Assembly (NCBI RefSeq): GCF_001274725.1
Contig: NZ_LGUF01000007.1
Span: forward strand, 5,153,655 to 5,217,654
Direction: 5' to 3'
DNA from: Sporosarcina globispora
GTDB lineage: Bacteria; Bacillota; Bacilli; Bacillales; Cytobacillaceae
DNA length: 64,000 nt
The translations under genes were made by a program, and so were the position numbers. A model generated the notes under the pieces. It did no database searches. It was not told the DNA's origin and saw only the letters and a list, made by a program, of their open reading frames with translations. Each line of letters begins with the position of its first letter. Position 1 is the first letter of the stretch. Positions 7,160 to 16,135 of the stretch are shown one piece after another.

Positions 7160-8800
7160 CTAGTATTTGAAGCCTGTAATTGCCACAACTCCCGGACGCG
7201 GGATAGTATCTCCCTTGCGGTGAGGCCATTTGCTTGTCAGGTTGTTAAGGTCTGCCGTCTCTTCTCCCGGATGCTGAATGGACAGGAAAAGGGTTGTTTC
7301 GTTTGGTGTAAAGGACGGTCCAGTAAGTTCTGCTTCTACAGGAGCTGAAGCAAACTGAAAAGCTTCTCCCGTATTTTTTCCGATTGTCGGTATGACGAAC
7401 ATGCCATTATTGGCAAAGTGCGTGTATATTCCTGTATTCAGCTTGCTTGAAGACATATCTGTAACAGTCCAAAGATTGCCAAGGCTATCGAATGTTAAAT
7501 TATCAGGTGCACTGAAGCCGCTCTGTTTTCCGCCGGCTGCAAAAATTTCAAAATCAAAAGTCAGTGCCCCCAGATCATCCCCCTCTTCGATAAATCTAGT
7601 AATATGGCCGTGGAAGTTTCCATGTTTATCATTGTTGGTGTGGGCAATGAATACCGTTTTATCGAATGGGCTGATTTCCACATCTTCCGGACGGTCAGTA
7701 GGCGTTCCTCCAATAAGCAGAGCTGCTTCATGGCAATGAACAACGACATCGGCCTGTGTTTGGAATTTCTTCAAAAGATCTGCATTCCCCTTGGCGGCTT
7801 TCTGCACATTTTCTATTGTTAAAGGCACCCATATTCCGCTGCCCATATTAGCCACATAAAGAGTTCCCTCTTCAAGTAGGTCAGCGTTGGCTTTCCCACG
7901 TGACTTTACATATTTATTTTTGCTGATAAATTTATACACACATGCATCTTTCTTATCATCTCCCATATAAACTACAACCCGCTTGTCATTTGTCAGGCCG
8001 ACTGCTGCGTTTTCATGGTTGAAGCGCCCAAGAGCCGTGTGCTTGCGAGGCTTGAAATTCGGATCAAACGGATCGATTTCCACAATCCAGCCATAATGCG
8101 TATCATTTAATCCTGCATCCTTTGATGTAGATTCGAAATTCTCCTCAGCTGATAATACCGTTCCCCATAATGTCTTGCCGCCAGAACAATTGGCAAACGT
8201 TCCCTGTACATCGGTGGCACCGCCAACTGCCGTTGACCCTTTGGCAGGACCTGTAAGCCTGAATGGAGTTAAGCCCGTAATGCGGCGGGCGTACTTGGAA
8301 TTAGTGTCCATTTTCCAGGTTCCCTGGCTATCCCTGTAGACCTCAATAATAGATCCTCCCTGGTTGTAAAGCATTTTCTCAATTTGCTCTGCTGTATACT
8401 TTCCATTTGCCGGTCTTGCACCATGAACAAAAAAATCACTGGAATATTCATGGTTCACCCATAAGAGGCCACGATTGTCTCCATCAATTGGAAAATATAA
8501 TGTAAAGTCATTGTTAAAGCCAAATGTATCGCCCTTTTTGTTAATGACATCTCCATAAGCCGCCACAACATCGTATTTATATCCGCGCGGCAAAACCAGG
8601 TCATCTTTATCTGTCGGGTCAATCGGCTTAAAGTTCAAACCCGAGATTTTCTTCTGGAATCCGAATAAATGGGAAGCAGCCTCCATACCCTTTGCTTCTG
8701 CCTTTGGAACCATTGTCCCTAAACCTGTCGAAGCTACAGTTAAGGCTCCCACTCCTGTACCTACATACGTTAAGAACTTGCGGCGATTCAATTCAGTCAT
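7160..8800 (-). CDS. phoX: PhoX-family alkaline phosphatase, Tat-exported
   Basis: This 546-residue protein begins with a twin-arginine signal, NRRKFLTYVGTGVGALTV, followed by an A-rich region and a cleavage site near KAEA. The mature part is a DUF839/PhoX phosphatase (for example LPRGYKYDVVAAYGD, WVNHEYSSDFF, GRFNHENAAV, SIQHPG), a calcium- and iron-dependent enzyme that releases phosphate from organic esters outside the membrane. The ATG at 8800 follows AGAGGTG by 7 bases; an earlier in-frame start would bury the Tat signal. It heads an operon with its own translocase genes. The Pho-box-like sequence at 8876-8941 implies induction by phosphate starvation through PhoPR. Confidence 0.92.
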   Translation of the reverse strand: MTELNRRKFLTYVGTGVGALTVASTGLGTMVPKAEAKGMEAASHLFGFQKKISGLNFKPIDPTDKDDLVLPRGYKYDVVAAYGDVINKKGDTFGFNNDFTLYFPIDGDNRGLLWVNHEYSSDFFVHGARPANGKYTAEQIEKMLYNQGGSIIEVYRDSQGTWKMDTNSKYARRITGLTPFRLTGPAKGSTAVGGATDVQGTFANCSGGKTLWGTVLSAEENFESTSKDAGLNDTHYGWIVEIDPFDPNFKPRKHTALGRFNHENAAVGLTNDKRVVVYMGDDKKDACVYKFISKNKYVKSRGKANADLLEEGTLYVANMGSGIWVPLTIENVQKAAKGNADLLKKFQTQADVVVHCHEAALLIGGTPTDRPEDVEISPFDKTVFIAHTNNDKHGNFHGHITRFIEEGDDLGALTFDFEIFAAGGKQSGFSAPDNLTFDSLGNLWTVTDMSSSKLNTGIYTHFANNGMFVIPTIGKNTGEAFQFASAPVEAELTGPSFTPNETTLFLSIQHPGEETADLNNLTSKWPHRKGDTIPRPGVVAITGFKY

Positions 8801-8865
8801 CCCTAGCACCTCTTCATATAATTTAAGAATGTTTACAGCGTATATATGTATCAAACCCAAGTACA

Positions 8866-8941
8866 ATACTAGAAGATGAATATTAAGAGAATGCTAAGAA
8901 ATAACCCGGAAATTGTAAAAATAGAATTAAAGATTGTAAAA
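8866..8941 (-). promoter_or_regulatory. PhoP box (six 11-nt blocks) and -10 region for phoX-tatA-tatC
   Basis: Read on the minus strand from 8941, consecutive 11-nt blocks begin TTTTACA, TTAATTC, TTTACAA, CGGGTTA, TTAGCAT and TTAATAT. B. subtilis PhoP binds TT(A/C)ACA-like hexamers repeated every 11 bases. A -10-like TAGTAT lies at 8866-8871, 4 bases beyond the last block, a normal placement for a PhoP-activated sigma-A promoter. The repeat pattern is direct observation; PhoP binding is inferred. Confidence 0.78.
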
Positions 8942-8942
8942 C

Positions 8943-8971
8943 AAAAAAATGCCCGGCATCAGCCGGACATC
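8943..8971 (-). terminator. Terminator of the alanine symporter gene
   Basis: On the minus strand TGTCCGGC and GCCGGGCA form an 8-bp stem with loop TGAT, followed by seven T. It abuts the Pho box of the next operon. Confidence 0.85.
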
Positions 8972-8985
8972 CCTTTATCTTTCTA

Positions 8986-10443
8986 TTAAGATACTTTTTC
9001 TTCCTGGACTTTGTAGCCATCTTCCCAATACTCGGCGTTTTTGATGCCCAGCTTAGTAGAGTTAAACACTGGATCAAGTCCCTGCTTTTTCTGCGCTTCA
9101 TAGTCTTTAAGTGCAATTAGTGCAGGTTTCGCAAGAATCAGAATGGCAATGAGATTCAGCCATACCATTAAACCAAGACCTGCATCTCCGAGTGCCCATG
9201 CAAGACCAGCTGTTTTGACTGCTCCATAGAAAGTTGATGCCAGAATAACAAACTTGAGAACCAGGGTAGCAAGTTTAAGGTTTTTCCCTTTAATTAAATA
9301 AGTAACATTCGTTTCTGCCATGTAGTAATAAGCCATAATGGTTGTAAAGGCAAAGAAGAACAGGGATACAGCAACAAATCCTGCACCGAATCCCGGCAAT
9401 ACTGATTCAACAGCAGCCTGTGTATATCCTGGACCTGCTTCTACACCAGGCAGATTCTCAACAAGGAATGTCTTTCCGTCTGTTCCCACTGTATTGAACA
9501 TACCTGTGAACAAAATCATAAAAGCTGTTGCGGAACACACGAATAAAGTGTCAATGTATACAGAAAATGCCTGCACCAATCCCTGCTTGGCAGGATGGGA
9601 AACCTCAGCGGCTGCTGCAGCATGCGCCCCTGTACCCTGGCCAGCTTCATTAGAGTAAATTCCACGCTTTACTCCCCATGCGATCGCACTCCCTACAAGC
9701 CCTCCAAACATGGAGTCTGCAGCAAAAGCACTTCGGAAAATCAATGAGAATACAGCCGGCAGTTCACCAATATTCATCCCGACAATAACTAATGATACTA
9801 GAATATAACCAATTGCCATAAAAGGAACAACGTATTGGGCAACTGTTGCAATACGCTTAACACCACCAAAAATAATTAAGGCTAAAAGTGCGATAATAAA
9901 AGCGCCTGTAACACTTTTATTGACTCCAAATGCGTTCTCCATTCCCAAAGCAATAGAGTTGGATTGAATGCCAGGCATTAATAATGCCATTGCAAGCAAA
10001 GCAGAGATGGCAAAAAGAACAGCAAACCATTTAATCCCTATTCCTTTTTCAATATAAAATGCCGGACCCCCGCGATACAGCCCGTCTTTCTTTTCTTTAT
10101 AAATTTGGGCAAGAGTTGACTCTATAAATGCTGTAGCCGCTCCGATAAAGGCCATGGCCCACATCCAGAATACAGCACCAGGGCCGCCCATTGCGATGGC
10201 AGTAGCAGTCCCTGCGATGTTACCAGTTCCTACACGGCCGGAAAGAGCAATAGATAAGGCCTGAAAAGACGAAACGCCCGCGTCGGAACTTTTCCCTTGA
10301 AACATGAGCAGTACCATATCCTTGATATGGCGGACCTGTAAAAATCGAGTTAAAACAGAGAAGAGCAACCCTATAGCCAAACAGATGTAAATAACAGGTG
10401 TACTCCATAAAATGCCGTTTAGCTGATTAACAAAAGCTTCCAA
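8986..10443 (-). CDS. Sodium/alanine (or glycine) symporter, AGCS family
   Basis: A 485-residue membrane protein of the alanine/glycine:cation symporter family, with about eleven hydrophobic segments and the family signatures GRVGTGNIAGTATAIAMGGPG and SNEAGQGTGAHAAAAAE. It takes up small neutral amino acids with Na+; B. subtilis AlsT is similar. The likely start is TTG at 10443 (reading LEAFVNQLNGIL), because GGGGGAGG lies 4 bases before it and the upstream codons have no ribosome site. It is a single gene with its own terminator. Confidence 0.88.
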   Translation of the reverse strand: MEAFVNQLNGILWSTPVIYICLAIGLLFSVLTRFLQVRHIKDMVLLMFQGKSSDAGVSSFQALSIALSGRVGTGNIAGTATAIAMGGPGAVFWMWAMAFIGAATAFIESTLAQIYKEKKDGLYRGGPAFYIEKGIGIKWFAVLFAISALLAMALLMPGIQSNSIALGMENAFGVNKSVTGAFIIALLALIIFGGVKRIATVAQYVVPFMAIGYILVSLVIVGMNIGELPAVFSLIFRSAFAADSMFGGLVGSAIAWGVKRGIYSNEAGQGTGAHAAAAAEVSHPAKQGLVQAFSVYIDTLFVCSATAFMILFTGMFNTVGTDGKTFLVENLPGVEAGPGYTQAAVESVLPGFGAGFVAVSLFFFAFTTIMAYYYMAETNVTYLIKGKNLKLATLVLKFVILASTFYGAVKTAGLAWALGDAGLGLMVWLNLIAILILAKPALIALKDYEAQKKQGLDPVFNSTKLGIKNAEYWEDGYKVQEEKVS

Positions 10444-10709
10444 ACAACCTCCCCCTTTTTCTTGTATATTCTGAATCTTTCTCCTATTAGGAATTATAGA
10501 ATAAATACTGTTATAAGACAATGTTTTTTTCACGGAGTATGGTAATGATGTCATAGAAGTTTTTGGATTTCCGGGATAAAGCTGTTTTTATCAAGGTTAA
10601 GAGGATATAAAAAAATTAGAATTATAGCATAACCCTTCCTATTTATACAAATCTTCGCTATTATATATTTAGGGAAACGAAATGTTGACCGGAAAGAAGT
10701 GTTTTAAGC

Positions 10710-11918
10710 ATGATAAAACAAACAAACAGAAATTTAATGATTATGTGGTTTGCCAATTTCTTTGTGGCAGGCAGCATGACGATGGTGCTTCCCTTCATTT
10801 CATTATATATAGAAACCTTTGGGGACCATTCCCCAACTTATGTTCAGCACTGGTCAGGGTCGACGTTTGCGATTACTTTTGTGACGGCATTTCTATTTTC
10901 ACCTGTCTGGGGAAGAATCGGCGATATTTTTGGGCGCAGAAAAATCTTAATACTCTCTGGGATCGGTATGGGTATTTCAATATTTCTGATGGGATACGTG
11001 ACCAATGTCTGGCAGCTGTTCTTCCTCCGGCTGTTTATGGGGATTTTTACTGGCTTCATCGGAATGTCCCAGGCGTTCATTTCCACACAGACACCGAAGG
11101 AAATTGCCGGCAGGGTAATGGGAACACTTCAGACAGGAAGCATCACGGGATCTTTAATGGGTCCGCTTCTTGGCGGAGTGCTCGCTGATTTGTTCGGATT
11201 TGCAGATACCTTTAAGTGGACCTCCATCGCCATCTTTGTTTCTGCCTTTCTTGTCTTATTCACAAAAGAACACAGAATCGAAACGAAAAAGGGCGAGAAA
11301 ACACGGTATTCAAGCAAGGCAGTCATCCAGCATATTGTCAGAAACCCGATTCTGCTGACTGTTATGCTGATATCAACACTTGTTCAAATCGCGCACTTTA
11401 GCATCCAGCCTATATTATCTTTATATGTCAGTGAATTGCACGGACCGGAAAATCTAGCTTTCTTTGCCGGAATTGCTTTTTCGGCTGCGGGACTGGGCAA
11501 TCTGCTGATGGCTAGGCAATGGGGAAAAATCGGGGATCAGCATGGCTATATTAAAACATTGGTTGTGCTCCTCTTTCTTGCAGGCATCTTTTATCTGCCG
11601 GGCGGATTCGTCACAAATATGTGGCAGCTTGTTCTTGTCCGTTTTGCACTTGGTGTGACCATCGGAGGCATCATCCCTGTCCGGATCGCCTATATCCGCC
11701 AGGAAGCTCCGGTCGCCATGCAAGGTGAAGTGCTTGGCTACAACACAAGCCTCCGCTTCTTCGGGAACATCATAGGGCCTGTCATCGGCGGCCTCATCTC
11801 AGGATATCTTGGCTTTTCGGCTGTATTCGTTGTCACAAGCCTTCTGCTGATCCTGAGCGGACTGATTCTGCTCGGTGCAATGAACCGCCATCCAAAGCTT
11901 GTGAAGGATTCTTATTAA
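10710..11918 (+). CDS. MFS drug-efflux type transporter (MdtG/YttB-like)
   Basis: A 402-residue protein with twelve membrane segments. The MFS loop 2-3 motif reads GRIGDIFGRRK (residues about 65-75) and the second half repeats it in weaker form (GKIGDQHGYIK). The closest family I recognise is the MdtG/YttB group of proton-driven multidrug exporters. It is divergent from the symporter gene across 266 bases and stands alone, ended by the terminator at 11926. The substrate cannot be told from the sequence. Confidence 0.82.
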   Translation: MIKQTNRNLMIMWFANFFVAGSMTMVLPFISLYIETFGDHSPTYVQHWSGSTFAITFVTAFLFSPVWGRIGDIFGRRKILILSGIGMGISIFLMGYVTNVWQLFFLRLFMGIFTGFIGMSQAFISTQTPKEIAGRVMGTLQTGSITGSLMGPLLGGVLADLFGFADTFKWTSIAIFVSAFLVLFTKEHRIETKKGEKTRYSSKAVIQHIVRNPILLTVMLISTLVQIAHFSIQPILSLYVSELHGPENLAFFAGIAFSAAGLGNLLMARQWGKIGDQHGYIKTLVVLLFLAGIFYLPGGFVTNMWQLVLVRFALGVTIGGIIPVRIAYIRQEAPVAMQGEVLGYNTSLRFFGNIIGPVIGGLISGYLGFSAVFVVTSLLLILSGLILLGAMNRHPKLVKDSY

Positions 11919-11925
11919 TGACAGT

Positions 11926-11955
11926 TAAAGCTGCCCAAATGAAGGCAGCTTTTTC
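11926..11955 (+). terminator. Terminator of the MFS gene
   Basis: AAAGCTGCC pairs with GGCAGCTTT across a short loop, followed by TTCTTTATTCTTT, 8 bases after the stop. Confidence 0.85.
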
Positions 11956-12005
11956 TTTATTCTTTAAAATGGTAGACACCCAGCTTGTTTCGCAAAACCT
12001 TTTGA

Positions 12006-12036
12006 AAAAAATAAAAAGCCAGCGTTTCAGCTGACT
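12006..12036 (-). terminator. Terminator of the CoA-disulfide reductase gene
   Basis: On the minus strand AGTCAGC pairs with GCTGGCT (one wobble) and is followed by TTTTTATTTTTT. It directly follows the stop at 12037. Confidence 0.75.
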
Positions 12037-13374
12037 TTAATCCTTTTTCACAGCGTTGCTGGCGATATGGACGGCATCCCAGACACCGGCAAACGGCGGG
12101 GCATAGCAGAGATCCACCATGCCAAGTTCTTCCGCTGCCATATTATTGTGGATGGCAACCGCAAATACGTCGATTCGGAGGACTACTCCTTTGCTGCCGA
12201 TTGCGTGGGCTCCGAGAATGCGATTTGTTCCTTTTTCACAGATAAGCTTAATCCAGATAGGAGTCTGATTCGGATAATAGCTAGGATGATCAGCTGTTTT
12301 CACAAATTCGGCTGTGAAGCTGATGCCCAGCTTTTTCGCATCTGCCTCAGAAAGACCGGTTCTTCCAAGCTCCATATTAAAAACTTTAATGGCGGCACTG
12401 CCCAGGGTCCCTACATATTTTTCATGGCTGCCTGCAATATTTGCCCCTGCCAGCCGACCGCATTTATTAGCGTTTGTTCCTAGCGGGATGTAATCATTTT
12501 CTTTAAGCACTTTATGATAAACCTGAGCGCAATCCCCAGCTGCGTAAACACCTTCAATATTAGTCCGCATTTCACGGTCAATGATAATGGCTCCGTTCTC
12601 GGCTAATTCAATACCGGAGCCTTCCAGAAATTTTGTGGCAGGCCTTACACCTACAGCAACAAGCACTAAATCTGCTTTATAAGTGCCTTTATCCGTTTTC
12701 ACACTTTCCACTTTCCCATCGCCGCTGAAGCTCTCTACCTTTTCTCCCAGATTCAGTTCAACACCGTGATTACGGATTTCTTTTTCAGCTATTTCTGTAA
12801 TTTCCTTATCAAAAGGGGTAAGGATTCTCTCCCCCATTTCTATGACACGCACATGTTTTCCGAGGGTTATCATAGCTTCGACCACTTCGATTCCAATATA
12901 GCCTCCGCCGACAATGACAACATTCTTCACTTCTGGCTTATGGGAGATTTCTTTTAGAATCATCCCATCTTCCATTGTCTTCAGCACATGAACGTTCTCA
13001 AGATCTGCTCCTAGAAATGGCGGCATGATTGGAAAGTTGCCCGTTCCAATCATCAGTTTATCGTATGTATCCGTAAACATTTTTCCTGAGGTAAGATCTT
13101 TTACAGTTACTTCCTTATTGTTTGTATCCACTTTTAAAACTTCGTGCAGAAGATGTGTTTGGATGTTCCTCTCAGAAAATTGCTCCTGTGTTCTTGCGAT
13201 CATTTTCCGGTAATCATCATTCTCGCCAGAAATATAATATGGAAGCCCGCATGCACCGTAGGATAGAAATTTACCTTTTTCATAAACGGTAATTTCGGCC
13301 CTATCGTCCATTCTTCTCAGTTTTGAAGCGGCTGACATACTCGCTGCCACCCCGCCAATGACCAGCAGTTTCAT
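12037..13374 (-). CDS. CoA-disulfide reductase / NADH oxidase family flavoprotein
   Basis: A 445-residue single-cysteine flavoprotein disulfide reductase. The N-terminal FAD motif is IGGVAASMSAASKLRR, the redox cysteine is C42 in LSYGACGLPYYISG, the NAD motif is VIVGGGYIGIEVVEA (about 155-170), and the second FAD motif is VYAAGDCAQ. Family members keep CoA or bacillithiol-type thiols reduced, or reduce O2 with NADH. The SYGACGLPYYISG context favours CoA-disulfide reductase. No rhodanese domain is fused to it. It lies 101 bases downstream of the aldolase gene on the same strand with no terminator seen between them, so co-transcription is possible. Confidence 0.85.
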   Translation of the reverse strand: MKLLVIGGVAASMSAASKLRRMDDRAEITVYEKGKFLSYGACGLPYYISGENDDYRKMIARTQEQFSERNIQTHLLHEVLKVDTNNKEVTVKDLTSGKMFTDTYDKLMIGTGNFPIMPPFLGADLENVHVLKTMEDGMILKEISHKPEVKNVVIVGGGYIGIEVVEAMITLGKHVRVIEMGERILTPFDKEITEIAEKEIRNHGVELNLGEKVESFSGDGKVESVKTDKGTYKADLVLVAVGVRPATKFLEGSGIELAENGAIIIDREMRTNIEGVYAAGDCAQVYHKVLKENDYIPLGTNANKCGRLAGANIAGSHEKYVGTLGSAAIKVFNMELGRTGLSEADAKKLGISFTAEFVKTADHPSYYPNQTPIWIKLICEKGTNRILGAHAIGSKGVVLRIDVFAVAIHNNMAAEELGMVDLCYAPPFAGVWDAVHIASNAVKKD

Positions 13375-13475
13375 CGAGATCTCTCCTCACGTTTCAATAA
13401 GGTATTCAAGATAGGTTTGGTTAAAAGGTTAAAATTATGCAGAGTTTCTATACCCTTATAGCTATCCCATTCTGG

Positions 13476-14264
13476 TTATTTTAAAACGTTTTTCAGGACC
13501 TCTTCCGTTACTTTTCTGACAATGTTTTCGATCATTTCTTCTGGCAGTCCAGCTGCTGTCAGAGTTTTATTATCCGTGCCCGGAACAGGTATTCCTCCTG
13601 TGTGGATGCCCATTTTTTCACGAATTGAGATGAGCTCTGCAATTTGTTCTGTGCTTAACTCGTTTGACTCTTGAAGGATGTGTCTGGAGTACATTAGCAT
13701 TAGTGCATAGTGTTCCAGAGACTCCATGCGAAAATAGGCCTCTGTTATATCCCGCCCCCATGTTAGTGCACCGTGGTTAGCTAAAAGCACAGCATTGTAA
13801 TCCCTGCAGTACGGGGCAATGGAATCCGGCACTTCCTGTGTACCTGGAGTGGCATACGGTGCTACCGGCACTTTTCCAAGCAGGACAATCGCTTCTGGTG
13901 AAACGGGTTTTTCAAGACTGATTCCAGCTATGGCAAACGAAGTGGCTACAGGCGGGTGGGCATGGACAACCGCCTGTGCATTAGGATTTTCCTGATATAC
14001 TCTGAGATGCATCTTTACTTCTGAAGAAGGCTTCAGCTTCCCTTCAAGTACATTGCCTGAAAGGTCCATTTTAACCATCATATCTGGTGTCATAAACCCT
14101 TTGCTCACTCCCGTTGGTGTCGTCCAGAGTTCATGATCGCCCACCTTAATGGAGATATTCCCGTCGTTTGCTGCAACAAAGTTTTTATTGTACACTCTTC
14201 TGCCGATTTCGCAGATAAGTTCTTTTGCTTCCTGATCGCTTTTATATGTATTTTGAACAGCCAT
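13476..14264 (-). CDS. Class II aldolase (fuculose/deoxyribulose-phosphate type) with C-terminal helical tail
   Basis: A 262-residue zinc aldolase of the FucA/AraD family. Zinc ligands H101 and H103 lie in VVHAHPPVA and a third at H165 in NHGALTWG; the candidate catalytic acid is E82 in PSSEVKMH. The family core is about 210-220 residues. Here a Gly/Pro-rich linker (about 220-239) leads to a C-terminal amphipathic helix, EEMIENIVRKVTEEVLKNVL. This tail resembles the encapsulation peptides that target aldolases into bacterial microcompartments; that is inference. It lies near mtnK-mtnA, so a role in methylthioribose or 5-deoxyribose disposal is also possible. The start follows GGAAGGGAG. Confidence 0.8.
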   Translation of the reverse strand: MAVQNTYKSDQEAKELICEIGRRVYNKNFVAANDGNISIKVGDHELWTTPTGVSKGFMTPDMMVKMDLSGNVLEGKLKPSSEVKMHLRVYQENPNAQAVVHAHPPVATSFAIAGISLEKPVSPEAIVLLGKVPVAPYATPGTQEVPDSIAPYCRDYNAVLLANHGALTWGRDITEAYFRMESLEHYALMLMYSRHILQESNELSTEQIAELISIREKMGIHTGGIPVPGTDNKTLTAAGLPEEMIENIVRKVTEEVLKNVLK

Positions 14265-14368
14265 TGCTTCAAGCTCCCTTCCTATTCACATCCACTCCTT
14301 ATTGTATATTCAAAATTGATTTGCATCAGCATTTTTAATTAGATTTCATCTTTCGCTAAAATATGAGC

Positions 14369-14382
14369 ATTTCCGCGGAAAT
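14369..14382. promoter_or_regulatory. Perfect 14-bp palindrome upstream of the aldolase gene
   Basis: ATTTCCGCGGAAAT is self-complementary and lies 105 bases upstream of the aldolase start, between it and the subtilase terminator. It is a candidate operator; no regulator is identified. Confidence 0.35.
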
Positions 14383-14412
14383 ATTTTGTAATTCTCGGTA
14401 ATTCGATATTCG

Positions 14413-14443
14413 CAAAAAACCGCCCGATCATAGATCAGACGGT
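14413..14443 (-). terminator. Terminator of the subtilase gene
   Basis: On the minus strand AAACCGTCTGATC pairs with GATCGGGCGGTTT (wobbles at two positions) around a three-base loop, followed by a T run. Confidence 0.85.
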
Positions 14444-14468
14444 TTGTCGGGAGTATGATATAGTTTCC

Positions 14469-15740
14469 TTATTTTACGCGTGGGTATCCGAAGCCTGATG
14501 CATAGTCGTCACCTGCTGCTGCTCCATAACCGCCTTTAATGTCATATTGCTTGGCACGATTTTGAAGCTCTGTGCGAAGCTGAGTGTGGCTCATAGATGG
14601 GCTGGAAGACCAGATCTTAGCTGCAAGGCCTGCTATGTGAGGTGTAGCCATTGATGTTCCGCTGATCGTATTGTAGCCTCCATTATACCAAGTAGATTCA
14701 ATGCTTGCACCCGGTGCAGACACTTCTACGTCTTTTTCCTGAATGACATAGTCGCCGTCAGTGCCAGGGTTTCCGCGGGACGAAAAGTTGGCTACACGGT
14801 ATGTACCGTTTTGCTGAACGTTTTCAAGAGCTGCAACCGCAATCGCATTCTTTAAAGCTCCAGGATAGCCGATTGTATTAGCCTTGTAGCCAGAGTTTCC
14901 TGCTGCCGCAACAACAAGCACACCTTTGCTGTATGCATAATCAACCGCACGGCTGATTAAAGAATCCTTGCCGCTTGAGCCAAGTGACATATTGATTACC
15001 ACTTTAGAACCTGTGCGGGAAGCTTCATCAGCAACGTGGCGAATGGCTGCTGCAATATCATCCGAGTAACCTGATCCATTATCTCCAAGTACTTTATATG
15101 CCCATAATTTTGCCTGAGGAGCTACTCCATAAATTCCCTGTCCATCATTACCGCCATGTGCCAGAACAGTACCTGCTACATGTGTCCCGTGTCCCTGGCG
15201 GTCAGTACAAGATCCATTTACGATCGGGCTGGATTGAGTGAAATCCTTACATTGCTCTGCAGATCCCTCGAGGTCTATATGACCTGTATAAACACCTGTA
15301 TCCAGAACAGCAACCTTAATGCCGCTTCCGCCTGAAGTGCTGGTAATTCCGCTATTATTATAAATTGATGCAATTCCCCATGGTGTCTGGTCACTTGGGT
15401 ATCCTGCTGCCTGAATGGAAACGGAATCTTTCTTGGACGCCTCTGTTCTGGCTGTATCAAGAGTAACTTCATTTACCTTTTCAATCTTTAAGTTCTTATT
15501 TTTCATGAGTGCCTGGTATTGCTTTGCATTGACCTCTGCAGTCATGCCATCGCTGCCAAAATCCCAGCGCTTGTCCACCTGGGAATTCACACTGGCTTTA
15601 GCATTTGACGGCCCCTGGATCAATACCCGATAGGTTTCGTTTTGAGTCTCGGGTTCTTTTGCAAATGCCCCCGCTGTGAAAACTGATAAACTCATGGTCA
15701 TACTTAGAATTGCTGCACCTAATGCCCTTTTTTTCTTCAT
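14469..15740 (-). CDS. Secreted subtilisin-family serine protease (S8)
   Basis: A 423-residue preproprotease. Residues 1-27 form a Sec signal ending GAFA; an inhibitor I9-type propeptide follows to about 115. The catalytic triad is D147 (VAVLDTGV), H184 (GHGTHVAG) and S363 (SGTSMATPH), with the oxyanion Asn in AAAGNSG. Cysteines C164 and C178 could form a disulfide near the active site, a feature of the TA41/sphericase and proteinase-K-like branch rather than of subtilisin Carlsberg. The ATG follows GAAAGGAG. It is a single gene with its own promoter and terminator, likely expressed for protein scavenging at the end of growth. Confidence 0.93.
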   Translation of the reverse strand: MKKKRALGAAILSMTMSLSVFTAGAFAKEPETQNETYRVLIQGPSNAKASVNSQVDKRWDFGSDGMTAEVNAKQYQALMKNKNLKIEKVNEVTLDTARTEASKKDSVSIQAAGYPSDQTPWGIASIYNNSGITSTSGGSGIKVAVLDTGVYTGHIDLEGSAEQCKDFTQSSPIVNGSCTDRQGHGTHVAGTVLAHGGNDGQGIYGVAPQAKLWAYKVLGDNGSGYSDDIAAAIRHVADEASRTGSKVVINMSLGSSGKDSLISRAVDYAYSKGVLVVAAAGNSGYKANTIGYPGALKNAIAVAALENVQQNGTYRVANFSSRGNPGTDGDYVIQEKDVEVSAPGASIESTWYNGGYNTISGTSMATPHIAGLAAKIWSSSPSMSHTQLRTELQNRAKQYDIKGGYGAAAGDDYASGFGYPRVK

Positions 15741-15793
15741 CCTTTTTCTCCTTTCAATTCAATATTTTCCCCGTCGTTTCCTGTTGTATTTAA

Positions 15794-15823
15794 AGTATAT
15801 TTGAAATATTCAGTTTCTAACAA
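15794..15823 (-). promoter_or_regulatory. Predicted sigma-A promoter of the subtilase gene
   Basis: On the minus strand TTGTTA (15818-15823) and TATACT (15794-15799) are separated by 18 bases, 53 bases upstream of the start codon. Confidence 0.5.
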
Positions 15824-16092
15824 TATGCTAAATTATTTAATTATCAGACTTTAGAATCAGGTCTATAAACATAGTTTCTTAAAAAGTATCAGGGATTTTG
15901 GAGGGTTTACAAATGATTTCTACTATTAACATGTTATTAACTTCATAAATTTTCCATAAATAATGTATTACCCCCAAAAAATAGTACCTTTGGTTGATGA
16001 AAAGAGTGGAATTACACTCCGTTTCTGTTGATTTTAGGGATTTTTTTCCAGTTGAACACATTAAAGATATGAAGAATAAAAGGATTCAGACA
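15824..16092. other. Intergenic stretch without a recognised feature
   Basis: These 269 A/T-rich bases lie between the subtilase promoter and the mtnA terminator. Short open frames here lack ribosome sites. I see no riboswitch, repeat or hairpin. It may hold upstream regulatory sites for the protease. Confidence 0.4.
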
Positions 16093-16124
16093 TAAAAAAA
16101 CCTCCTGACCGCTTGGCCAGGAGG
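16093..16124 (-). terminator. Terminator of mtnK-mtnA
   Basis: On the minus strand CCTCCTGGCC and GGTCAGGAGG pair around loop AAGC (one wobble), followed by seven T, 12 bases after the mtnA stop. Confidence 0.88.
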
Positions 16125-16135
16125 CGATATTCTTC

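Noticed and set aside
10443-10554. N-terminal extension of the alanine symporter to 522 residues
   Set aside because: The extra 37 codons lack a ribosome site and are hydrophilic and unlike the family; the TTG after GGGGGAGG is preferred.
15879-16061. 60-codon minus-strand frame in the gap before the subtilase gene
   Set aside because: No ribosome site, A/T-rich and no recognisable protein features.
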